In this document: positions 11,645 to 21,807 of the stretch, piece by piece
Layout of the letters: the number at the start of each line of letters is the position of its first letter
Position numbering within the stretch: the first letter of the stretch is position 1
Assembly: GCA_012976225.1 (NCBI GenBank)
Contig: JAAVVG010000005.1
Span: 310,001-374,000 of the forward strand
Direction: 5' to 3'
Length of the DNA stretch: 64,000 bases
From: Golubevia sp. BC0850
Lineage: Eukaryota > Basidiomycota > Exobasidiomycetes > Golubeviales > Golubeviaceae
Made by a program: the position numbers and the translations under genes
Notes under the pieces: generated by a model
What the model was told of the DNA's origin: nothing
What the model saw: only the letters and a program-made list of their open reading frames with translations
Databases searched by the model: none

Positions 11645-13172
11645 ATGCGTCTAACTACTCTCCTCACTTCTTCTTTTCTGCTTTCTTCCTCACTAGTCAT
11701 CCTTCAAGCTCAAGCCGTTCCAGTCAAGACCATCTCTTTGGGCAAGACAGTAGGATACAACACGCCTTCCGACGTCGCCTCAGACATCGACGCTTTGGAC
11801 ACAGCCTCTTCACTCACCGATCCATCGAATGTTAGTGGAACCGGAATCACGGCCGGAGGAGGACGAGCTGGATACAGCTCTGAATCGTCTCCGGTAGGCT
11901 CTTCAACCCCACTCACGCCTCCAGCCTCCTTGACCCCAAGCGGCTCATCGACGACCAGTTCAACTACTTCAGGCATCTCCTCCGCTTCCAAAAACTCAAC
12001 CGCTCGAATGCATCTCCCTCCAGTAGCTGCCGGGGTGAAGTCCAACCTTCTGGGTAGACTCACCGAGAACTTCAACATCTCTCTACCTTCTTCAGTTCAT
12101 AATGGATTGGTAGCTCAATGCGACAAGGACATCGCTCTGAACTATGACGATGGAAGTTACATTTGGGGGTCTGAGTTGGATGCTGCTTTCGCTCTTTATC
12201 CAGGAGCTAGGTCTACAAGGTTCTTGAATGGTAACAATTGGGGCTGCATCTACGACGAATCCAATGTCAAAAGTATTCGAGCCTCTTTCGATGCTGGTCA
12301 TGAGATTGGATCTCATACTTGGTCTCATGCTCATCTCAATAGTTTGGTGAGTAGATCTCGCGGCCCGCAGTAGCATCGACAGAGGGAGAGAAAAATTGGA
12401 AACAAGGACGGAATCGTGTTCGCTGACTGGTCGTCGTCATTTCCAACAATTTTCTTCTCAAAGACCCACGACGAGATTGATGAAGAGATCGAAGCTCTAG
12501 AATTGGCTCTCTGGAGGATCATCGGTGCCGTTCCAGCCATCCTCCGACCTCCATGTAAGTTGCAATTGAATCGACGAGACAAGCAAGACAAGGGCTGACG
12601 ACCTCATTTCGTCCATTCTCATCTCTTGACAGACGGAGAAGCCAACGAAGAAGTGGTACAGTACCTCAACAACAAGCATGATCTTACAGTGGTGAACTGG
12701 GACGTGGATAGTCGAGATTCAGCAGGCGCTACTCCAGAAGCCTCGATCGCAGCTCTTTCCGGGTTCAAATTCCCGGATCCTCACCTACCTCTCATGCACG
12801 AAACCTATCAGACTTCAGTCGAGAATGTGACTTCTAATCTACTTCCGATCTATAGAAAACAAGGTTACAAAATGTAAGTAGGACGAGTGGAGTTGCGTCA
12901 ACATGAGGTACCTTGATTCCCTTTCTGACCGACCCCCTTCTCTTCTCTTTTCTTTTTCCCTTCGAAGGCTTACCGTCAGCCAATGCCTTTCAGGAGTTCC
13001 AGCCTACAAACTTCAGGGGAAACGACAAGAAAGAGACGAAACTTGGACCTGTGACGGTCAGATCAGTTACGTGGCGAAGAGACAACTTGCAAGTCAAAGG
13101 AGAATGCTGAAGCGAGCTGTCGAGGAGAGCTTACTTGGACAAGGACTTGAAGAAAGAGGAATTGATTGTTAG
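11645..13172 (+). CDS. Chitin/polysaccharide deacetylase (CE4, NodB domain), secreted
   Basis: Exons 11645-12346, 12464-12554, 12633-12873 and 12968-13172 give 412 residues. The first 24 or so residues form a clear signal peptide ending near QAQA. A Ser/Thr/Pro-rich linker (about 55-120) precedes a NodB domain. Its motifs are visible: NYDDG (166-170, motif 1), HTWSH (224-228, metal-binding motif 2), RPPYG (262-266, motif 3, split by an intron), NWDVDSRD (motif 4) and LMHE (318-321, motif 5). Family members remove acetyl groups from chitin or related wall polymers using a divalent metal. The usual TFDDG is NYDDG here; both aspartates are kept, so it is probably active. No GPI signal is evident at the C-terminus. 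It diverges from the low-complexity gene, hinting at a shared cell-surface role (inference). Confidence 0.9.
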
Positions 13173-13624
13173 TGGAAGGAGGTTTCAAAGAAGAGCAAAT
13201 CGAAGAAAGGTGGAAACGGTTGTGGATAAATTGTTCTTCGAGACTTCAGAATTCTTCCTTCTTTCAGTTTCTCAAAAGACAGATAACATCATAGATCATA
13301 GATACTTAATTTCTGCTTTCTTCCTCATTCTACCTTCACTTCTCCTTTTTTTGAACTTGTTCGCCTCACAAAGTCGCAAACCTACTTCTTCCGCTTCAGC
13401 CCTTTCTTTATCTCACCTTGCGATTGATGGCCCCTCTTTGTAAATATTTCTCTCAATCTCATTTTATTCATTCTTTCATTCGCTTGCCCATCGGAAGAGA
13501 TTCTTTCCACCGATTAGATTCCCGAGCTGTTTCTTACCCCAAAAAGTTGAGAAGAACTCCACCCGCTCGAACTTCTTACTATACGAACTTGAGCACATCC
13601 TCCCTCATCGTCCACACACTCAAG
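13173..13624 (+). promoter_or_regulatory. Intergenic region and leader upstream of TSC13
   Basis: This 452-base gap carries the 3' end of the deacetylase and the TSC13 promoter. From an ATG at 13427 the TSC13 frame stays open and would add 66 mostly basic residues. TSC13 homologues start at the MPLKIYV site, so I treat this as leader. Confidence 0.45.
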
Positions 13625-15112
13625 ATGCCGCTCAAAATTTACGTAGCATCTCGTTCTGACAATTTGAACAAAGCTACATCTTCACCATACCCTCTGAACG
13701 TCAAGCTCTCTTCTAGCTCGCCCACTCTTCTGGAACTCAAAACTCAAGTATCACAGCAGATCAAACCTTTGAAAGTGGAAAGACAGAGAGTCACAACTCA
13801 AGATAAGAAACCTTTGCTGAATGACGATGCAAAATTGAACGAGTTGGGACTGAAGGATGGAGATACCGTTTGGGTGAAAGATTTAGGTCCACAGGTGAGT
13901 TCCAAGGCAAGGACGGGATGGGGCAGATGGAAATCGAGGCAGGCACTAGGGAACTCGGATACTGGCAGAAGTTGTTTTTGTGCATTCGGATAGTCATTAG
14001 ACTATGTTCGCAACTTTTCTAGCAACCGCCTGTCATCTGGAAAGCATATCAAAGGTCTGAACTTGCTGTTGTTCTCTACCTACCTCTTGTCTCTACCTCT
14101 CTTCCCCTCCTCGCCTCTCTTCAGGTCGCTTGGAGAACCGTTTTCTTGACCGAGTATGTGAGTTCGCAGTCTCGCAAGTAGATGATGCTCCGAAGTTCTC
14201 CTGATTCAACCCTGGATAGCTCACCATGCCTCTCTCTTCTCACCATTGTTTTCCCTTCAGGCTGGTCCTCTGTTCATCCACCCTCTCCTCTACTATTTCG
14301 GCCAAACAATCTACAGGACTAAATTTGAACATTCTAGGATGCAAACGTGAGTCTTCATCCTGATTATCACATCCCAGCATTCTTGTCCTTCCTAGCTCTC
14401 CAACCAAATCTTCTGACCTACTTCTCTTGACTCCCTTTTTCTCACAATTCTTCATCGCTCTTTATTGGCCTCTCTTCTAATAGTCTCACTCTAGCTCTAG
14501 TGATGATCCACTACCTCAAAAGAGAATTCGAAACGATTTTCATCCACAGATTCTCATCTTCAACTATGCCAATCTTTAACATCTTCAAGAATTCAAGTCA
14601 TTATTGGGGTTTGTCTGGATTATTACTTGGTGGAGCCATTTATGGCCCTTGGTCTTCAGCTTCCAAATTAGCAAATACAATTCAAGATCGAGACAGTTTC
14701 TTGATTGGTTGTACTGCAGTTTGGGTTTTGGCTCAAGTTGGAAATTTGATCTCTCATGTCATTTTGAAGAACTTGAGACCAGCGGGTAGTAGAGTTAGGA
14801 AAATCCCTAGAGGGTTCGCTTTCGAGCTCGTCAGTTGTCCTAACTACTTTTTCGAGGTGAGTAGGGAGTTGGATCTAGAGGTGTGTTAGAGAAGGGCTCC
14901 ATTCGATTTCTGACTTCGCTTTTCTCCCTTTTGAACAGATTGTCGGTTGGACGGTGGTCACTGTCTTGACTCTTTCCCCAGCTGCTGCTCTCTTTGCTGC
15001 TGTTTCTGCTGGTCAGATGGCAATTTGGGCTCTCAAGAAACACAAGACTTACAGAAAGGAATTCAAAGATTACCCAAGAGGAAGGAAAGCTATGATTCCT
15101 TTCATCTTTTAG
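13625..15112 (+). CDS. TSC13: Very-long-chain enoyl-CoA reductase (TSC13/TECR)
   Basis: Exons 13625-13894, 14125-14157, 14261-14346, 14484-14856 and 14939-15112 give 311 residues, the usual size of the family. This enzyme does the last step of each fatty-acid elongation cycle, reducing trans-2-enoyl-CoA with NADPH in the ER membrane; its products feed sphingolipids. Residues 1-90 form the ubiquitin-like N-terminal part, followed by the conserved run LTEYAGPLFIHP, several membrane segments and the steroid-reductase-like C-terminal domain ending in KTYRKEFKDYPRGRKA and a short hydrophobic end. The start at 13625 matches family N-termini. The first intron (230 nt) is longer than the others. Confidence 0.93.
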
Positions 15113-15316
15113 AGGGATAGTTCAGTCAGAAAAGCATGAGCTTAAATCTGGTGCTCGAGGGAGTGGGAAGGATTAGCAGAAAGGGGAAGAGACGGGGAGA
15201 GATGACCAAAACAACGTTCACGCGTTTGAGACGTTCAGTGTATTCACTTTATAAACTCCATTTGTGACTTGTTGGTTAGGAGTAAAGATACAAGTGACTC
15301 GATTGAATGAAGGGGC

Positions 15317-16440
15317 TTATAATCCGCTTTTGTCCAGACAAGCCATAAACCAAACGATTGCTTGAATGGCTTCCGTTGCTTGCTCGGTCGTGAGATCTTC
15401 TCCTATAGGTGGGATGTGTACAAAGAGAGTTTTTACTTTCTTCGTCTTGACGGGATCTGAACGCTTAGATTCAACAATTGAAGAATAGCTGAGAAAATCG
15501 CATAGAAAACGGCCCGCGTCTTGACTTTCTCTGGTCTGAAAAGAAGAGAAAGAAGAGGTCATAGATAAAGGAGCATCTTTGATTCAGAGCCAATCGAATG
15601 GGTCAACAGATGATCCATACTCACTGGAACCCCTTTGTTCTTAAGCCAATCTATGAGCTTGACTGCATCGATCTCGATGACTTCCAAGTCTTCAAAAGCT
15701 TCGTAACCCTCGTCAAAGCCTCTTACGACTTGATCGATGTCTCTTTCTACTTCCAATCTAAGTCTTTCCATCTTCTCAGCGTCACTCTCTATCCTCTCAA
15801 TTCCGTCTTGTCCGCTCTGATCTCTGAAAGCAGGACATTTCAGATCCGTTGAGTCTTTTAGCCTGTAACCCCTCTTATGTCCTGTCGTCTCCACTGCTAA
15901 TTTGCCTTTGAGACCGACTCCAACGTGTAGTATAATATCGTAATTTTGATGTTTGACTCTATATCCGTTTGGGTAAGATTCCCCGTTCCCTGAAGAGCCA
16001 TCTTGGTCATTGTTCTTGTCGAGCCAAGGTTTGGCGTGAGGCGAAGAGGGTAAAGTAGAATGTAACCTAGGGACTGTATCCAGTAGATGCTGATATGCGA
16101 CGGCCAATTGGATGGTCTGGAGATGTATCCTTCTCGGAGGAGCGGATTCGCTGGAGGTGGTGGCCGATTGAGCTCGAGGAAACGATTCCATCGTAGGACA
16201 TTGAGAAGTCGTCAGATAAGTATCATGCAGTGACTTAACTGCTAACCAAGAAGGGTTCTCAACGTAGTTCTTGAAGGCCTGAGAGAGGGAATCATTGACA
16301 TGAATGAGAGTCACGATCTTCCTTCCTTCGTTCTGCATGACTTGCGAACTTCAACTCACCCCAAAGCCTGTTACGAGGACTTCTATGTCCCTTGCATTCT
16401 CTTGTGCTGTCTCAGTTTCCTGATTTAAAATAGCTGGCAT
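15317..16440 (-). CDS. Pyroglutamyl-peptidase I (peptidase C15)
   Basis: Exons 16440-16360, 16278-15625 and 15535-15317 give 317 residues. The enzyme removes N-terminal pyroglutamate from peptides in the cytosol. Evidence: the N-terminal strand EVLVTGFG followed across an intron by a NPSW motif, the YDIILHVGVG strand with candidate catalytic Glu157, then DAGRFLCD with candidate nucleophile Cys257 and FVHIPP with candidate His285. Bacterial forms are about 215 residues; the extra length is mostly a polar insert (about 50-75 and 105-135) between core strands. The gene is convergent with TSC13 across 204 bases. The 16338 Met of the same frame lies in intron 1 and is not the start. Confidence 0.88.
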
Positions 16441-17195
16441 ATTGGAACCTCCTTTGGGATGGCGAGATGGGAGAGAGGCTGGGAGAAGAAGACGTTTTAG
16501 CCGAGACCACCCCAACGCAAAATCCTTGCGTGAAAGTGATCGGAGAGAGGGACGGTGAGTGCGCGACTTCCAAAGGAAGTTAGGACGAGCAGAGATTGAT
16601 CGAGGAGCACGGAGTGGCTCTCAACTGGAAGCGACAGACAGTCGCACTGCACTCAGCAGAGGCAGAGAAACCTTCTCCCTCTCTCTCCTCCTCTCCTCCT
16701 CTCCTCTACCCAAGAACTGCTCCTCAAGCGCGCTCAAACACTACTGCTACTGCTTGCCTCCCAGCTCTCTTATTTTCTTTTGTTTGCTTTCTCTCTTCGT
16801 TCGTCTCTGCTTTGGCTGTTCGTGTCCAGCCCGTGGGTTTCTCTCTCTCCCTCTCTTGCCCCAAACCCTGTCACTATCCGACCAGCTACGCTAGTCCGCC
16901 CATTACTCGATACCAAAGGTCATCGAGCACGCTCGCACAGCGAGCGACAATAAACACCCCGCTTCGCTGCTCACTGCTCGCTGCTCTACTCACGCTCTCG
17001 ACGCCGCCCTCTGTGACAAGTTGAGAGCCCTCGAGCAGAACGAGCAAAAGAATCACGAGATTGATTTCCATTTTCCTCAAACTGCGAAAGAAAGTATAGT
17101 TGATTTCATAAGAACTACTTGTACAATACATAAATCATGAGTCTCATTCTACCCGAATGTAGTTTTTTGGGGAAAGGAGGGAAGAGAAAGGATCT
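16441..17195. other. Intergenic region between pyroglutamyl peptidase and LeuRS
   Basis: This 755-base stretch lies upstream of the leftward pyroglutamyl-peptidase gene and downstream of the leftward LeuRS gene. It is pyrimidine-rich on the + strand at 16670-16870. A 142-codon open frame on the + strand (from 16596) has no ATG near its start, no recognisable motif and the composition of the tract, so I do not call it a gene. Confidence 0.5.
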
Positions 17196-20100
17196 CTAAG
17201 CGTTGTAGAAAGCGAATCCAGCTGTACAAAAGAAGAAAAGGAGATAGCAGTGTAAGTAAAGGGGTCCCCGGAATCATCAAGAAAGATAGCACGAAGGAGC
17301 AACTCACGATGTCCTGGCTCCGCAACTTCGACAGTCTCCTTCGCAAAACCTTTCTTTCCTTCGAGCTCCTCGGCTTTGGCAAGAGATTCTTCAGCTGACA
17401 GAATGTGAATCTGACCAAAGTTGAGAGTACGCTTGAGGTAAGGTGTAGCAGCTTCGAGAATCGCTTTCTCGTCGAATGGTAAGCTACGATCGAAAGCCGC
17501 ACCAGCTCCCAGCTCGAGCACGCGTTTCTGTCGAAGAAGGAGGGAATTTAGAGGGGAGGGGGAAAAGATGAGTAAGTTTGTGCCCAAAAGATCGCTCGTC
17601 CCCAACAAAGTGAAGGTCGGAAGCCTCACCTTGAGACCCTGAACGAAAGGCATAGCCTTCTTGTTCTGAAGGAAACCTGCTTTAGTCATGTCCTCCTTGA
17701 GCTTCTTATCGTCGACTCCATTCTTCTCGTCGTAGTTGTTCTTGAGGATCTCAGCACAGTCAGACTGCCATTCTGGGAAGGACTCGGCAAGGTAGATGCT
17801 AAGTTCCTTAGGCTCTCTATCGTTGTAGTTCTGGACAGGTGCCGTGTTCTTGCCCTTCTTCTTTCTTCCAACAGCAATTTCAGCACCTCGGATAGTGTTG
17901 ACTAGACCTCTCACGTAGTGAGCGGCGCGAGTCGTGGAATCGTTGACAGGAGCTGCTGGCTCCGGGAAGCGAGTGTTCTGAATAGAAGATTCGTTCTTGA
18001 GGGTCCCTCTCCAGAGTTGCTCAGAGAAATGAGGAGCGATTGGAGCAGCGAGAAGAGCTTGAGCGGAAATGAACTTCTCGACGAGTTCAGCGTGCATTCC
18101 AATCTCGACAGTAGCATCTCTGTAGAGATCCCTGCAGGTCTGGAACTCGTAGAATCCGGTCTTGATGGCTTCTCTGTACATCAGCTTGCTGTAGAAATCG
18201 TCGGTAAGGGCGATGGTTTGATTGATCTCGTTCTCGAAGACTTGGTCCCAGAATGAATCCTTTGGTCCAGTACGGAGTCCTTTCTTGTCAGTCATCACCT
18301 CGTCCGACCAAGCGAGAAGGTTGAAGAGACGAAGGATGTTGGCGTTGGCGGTCTTCTCCTCGAAGTTGGCGTCCTCGATAGCGTCACCGGCGTCTGCGAG
18401 ACAGAGACGAGTAGCATCGGCACCGAACTTGCTAACAGCTTGGCTCATAGTGAGACTGTTTCCAGTAGACTTGGCCATCTTCTTTCCGTTAAGCATGAGA
18501 TGTCCGTTGATACGCATGGATCGAGGCCAGTGCTTCTCTGGGAAGAGGGCGGCGTGGTTGTAGACACAGAAGGACAGATGGTTGGGGATGAGATCCTTTC
18601 CTGAGGATCGAACGTCGAAGGGATAGAAGTATTGGAATTCTCGTCGGAGGATCTCGAGCTTCTCCTTTGGTACTTGACTGCTTGAGGGGAACTCCACATC
18701 TCCTAGAATGTAGTCCCAGACTTCGTCGGTGAGCTGTTCAGCTTGGATTCCGAGAGGTCCAATCTTGCTTCCGTCCTCGACTCCGTCTTGAAGGTGATGA
18801 GCGATAGTGTAGTAGGCCATGTAGATGGTAGAGTCACTGAGGGATTCAACGAGGAACTGAGGATCCCAAGGTAGCTTGGATCCAAGACCGTAGCTACGAG
18901 CGCAAGCCCACTGATGAAGCCACCCAAGTACTCCCTCGAAAGCGTTGCGAGTCTCTGGTTGGTAGCAGTTCATCTGAGCTACCAGTCTGAGGAAGAAAGG
19001 AGATGCAAAGAAAGAGAAGGAAGAAAGTTGAGTCTTGGAACCGTAGAAGAGAAACGCTCCGGTTTCAATCGAAAGAAGAAGCAACTCACTTGTTGGCGGT
19101 AGCCTTCCAAGACTCCTCACCGTAGTCTAGATACCATTGATCGCATAGAGCTACTATACACTCATCAGCACTACGACTGACAATCTTTCCTTCTGGCTCA
19201 GCGTAAGGGAAGGCTAGACCGGCCTTGAGCATCTGCTCTCTGACCTTTGGTTTGGCTTCCTGGACTGTTTCTCCCTTGAAGTCACCGGTGACCATGATTC
19301 CTCCATAGAAACCTTCCTTGTAAGCGATCTCTTTGGCTTCGGCGAGAGGAGCCTGAAGTGGGTGAGATGAAAGGAAAATGTGAGCTTGGCGAAGAAGAAA
19401 CCAAGAGAAAAGCAGGTGCTAGCTCTCACTCACCTTGTCCTTTGGACTTTGAATCTTGAACTGCTTGCAGAGAGCTTCAGCTGTGAACTCTCCATAGGTG
19501 GGAGTTTTGATGACTGGGAAGACTTCAAGAGCAACCCAAGCTGGATCGATCTTGTAGAATTCGGCCTTCTTTCGAAGGTCCATCAAAGTAGCATAATCAT
19601 CTGGAGAATCAGATGGAACGGAGGTAACGACACCAGTTCCCTGAGATTAATAGCAAGGGCGAGGGAAAAGGAGGGAAGAGCAAGGTCAGATGCGATTCAT
19701 TTTGTCTGAAATCGAAAGAGAACGATTTACTCACCTTGCTGGCAATGACAGTCTCCATAGGAAGAACGTAGACTTGTCCGTAGTGAGCGAAAGGAGCGTT
19801 GATCTTGGTTCCAATAAGTTTGCTTCCCTTGATAGTAGCGATGCAATCGACCTGTCCTCGTTCTGCAGTCGTTCCCTGGAAAGCCATGTTTCTAGCAGCT
19901 CTCTCAGTACAGAGATAGACGTCAGTCTCGTTGATCTTGAAGAGTCCGTAATCGATGTTTGGTCCAACGTAACAATTAGTCTGACCGTACATAGTTTCAG
20001 GTCTAAGTGTGGCAGCTACGAAGAAGACTTTCTTTCCTTGGATCTTTGGCTCTAGCTCGTTAGCTGCTTCGCCAGACCACTGAGCGACCTCCATCTTCAA

Positions 20101-21436
20101 CGCTGTGTACTCTTGAGGACCAAGAGCTTCTCCTTCGGAACGATCGTGATCCATACAGGGTTGTCCATCCTTAGGAGAGTAGATGGTATAACGTTCTCCG
20201 AACTTGATCTTGTTTAAGGCACGAAGCTTGTTCATCTGCCAACGAACGAAAGAATCGTAGAATGGATTGATGTCGGTGGTGAAGAAAGCTCTTCTCCAAT
20301 CGATACGAGCACCGAAAGCAGTGCAGTCAGCCTGTAGGAAAGAGGGCGACAAGGAAAGTTCAGCAAGATTCGAATCGTGAAGGGACGAAATCTTCTTGCA
20401 ACTCACCTTGGCGATGGGAGGGAAGTACTCGAGCCAGTAAGCAGCGTCAGCGAACTTGTGGATCTCTTCACGAGGAACTCCAATGCTCTCCAATATCTGA
20501 AATTGATACTTGAGACCAGTGGCCTTTCCAGCTAGCTTTCCCTTAGTTGCCTTCTCTACGTTGGGCGAAGAGGCAGCAACAGGAGCAGCTGGTTTGGCTA
20601 CGACCTCGGCTTGTTCCTTGTAGCCAGAGAAGTCCTTTCCGAATAGCTCAAGCTCTCTGATGAGTTTGTCGGCGGAGGCCTTCAATGAAGAGGGAGGAGC
20701 AGAAGCAGGAAGGAGAAGAAAGGAAAGCAAGGTCAGCCCCTCTCGAGCACGCATAAGCAGCAGCGGAATCGTTGCCGAACCCCAATCTTGAAGAGCCAGA
20801 ATCATCCTTTGATTTCTGAGGTCACAGCTTGCACAGCTACTGCATCTGCTTCCTCCTCCTCTAGCCAGATCTTTTCGCTCCTACATCACTTCCCTCCCCA
20901 CCAACTTAGCCTCCAATCCCCACCCTCAATCTATACTCACTCTGATAGGCATTCCAGTGCAGTGGAAAGCCCAAGGGAAGAGAGCTCTCTTTCCCTTCAT
21001 TCTCTCGTATCCAGCTGTGAACTCGATCTTTGACATGGAGAAAGCATGACCAAGATGAAGACTTCCATTCATGTAGGCGTAAGGAATGTTTCCAAACCAC
21101 TTTGGATACTTTTCTCTGACTTCGTCTGGGGTCATGTCTCTTAGACCATCATCGTTTGTTGGAGAGTCCACATTGAAGAACTTTTGCTCTGACCAGTAGG
21201 ATTGGTGCTTCTTCTCGATGGCTTGAAGATGATCACGCTTTCCGGTCTTGAAGCGGGAATTGAAGTGAATAGAGTACGAGATGTAAGGTCAGTAAACTAA
21301 TCTTTATGATGAGATAGGATAGAAAGCATGATAGACAGGAGCAAGAAGATGTTCCTCTCCAGCTGTGACTCACATTTTCCAATTGCATCGTCTTCTCTGA
21401 AGCAGAAGGATCTGCACCTTTTGCGATATGAGCCAT
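17196..21436 (-). CDS. CDC60: Leucyl-tRNA synthetase, archaeal/eukaryotic cytosolic type
   Basis: Nine exons: 21436-21374, 21246-20941, 20679-20407, 20331-19735, 19640-19434, 19352-19090, 18986-17630, 17527-17308 and 17221-17196, giving 1,103 residues, the normal fungal length. It charges leucine onto tRNA-Leu. Class I motifs are present: a HIGH-type [10 protein letters not shown] in exon 2 and KMAKS in exon 7 ([11 protein letters not shown]), with the large CP1 editing domain between them. The C-terminus ends PGFAFYNA, like other eukaryotic LeuRS. The chosen start is the first in-frame ATG (MAHIAKGAD). Upstream the same frame stays open and reads like a mitochondrial presequence, but without an ATG (see 21437-21660). 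Divergent from MED12. Confidence 0.95.
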
Positions 21437-21660
21437 ATCTTCTGATTCTACTTGAGGGGTTGTTGCTTTTGTAGAGTAGAAAGGCGAAGTTGTTGAGATT
21501 GGACGGAGTGAAGGTAAAGAAGGTGGGATCCGAGACTTCTGAGCTTGGAAACCTTTTGAGGTACTGATTGAAGAGCTTCTGAATAGCAAGCGCGATGAAT
21601 TCAGCACTATGGATCGAATCGTCTTGAAAAAAGAGGGAGTTTCACCTAGAAATTCAGGTG
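21437..21660 (-). other. In-frame, ATG-less presequence-like extension of LeuRS
   Basis: Reading upstream from the LeuRS ATG, the frame has no stop to beyond 21660. The roughly 55-60 codons nearest the ATG encode a Ser/Arg/Lys/Thr-rich stretch (LNSSRLLFRSSSISTSKGF, later RPISTTSPFYS) with almost no acidic residue until close to the ATG. No ATG exists on this strand between 21437 and 21805. Near-cognate codons (ACG, ATT, ATA, GTG, CTG) cluster at 21602-21622. This is either an untranslated leader or a non-AUG-initiated mitochondrial form, as known for yeast GRS1 and ALA1. Confidence 0.45.
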
Positions 21661-21807
21661 GTGAGTGGGGAGGGACGGAAGAAGATGTCCTTTTCGTGGA
21701 AACACACTATCAATCCCCTTCGTTCTCCTCCCCTTCTCTTAAAAGCTCTATCTCTCTAAGATAAGCTCAAAGGGAGGCCAGGAAGAGATCAATCTATCGA
21801 GGTCAAC
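21437..21807. promoter_or_regulatory. Divergent promoter of LeuRS and MED12
   Basis: The two ATGs are 371 bases apart and point away from each other, so both promoters must fit here. The part next to LeuRS doubles as its leader. No factor site could be named. Confidence 0.5.

Noticed and set aside
16279-16338. Met at 16338 as start of pyroglutamyl peptidase
   Set aside because: It lies in intron 1; the conserved VTGFG strand is upstream at 16360-16375 and joins at 16278 to the NPSW exon.
16559-17024. Two + strand frames between pyroglutamyl peptidase and LeuRS
   Set aside because: Composition follows the T/C tract; no ATG at the start and no recognisable domain.
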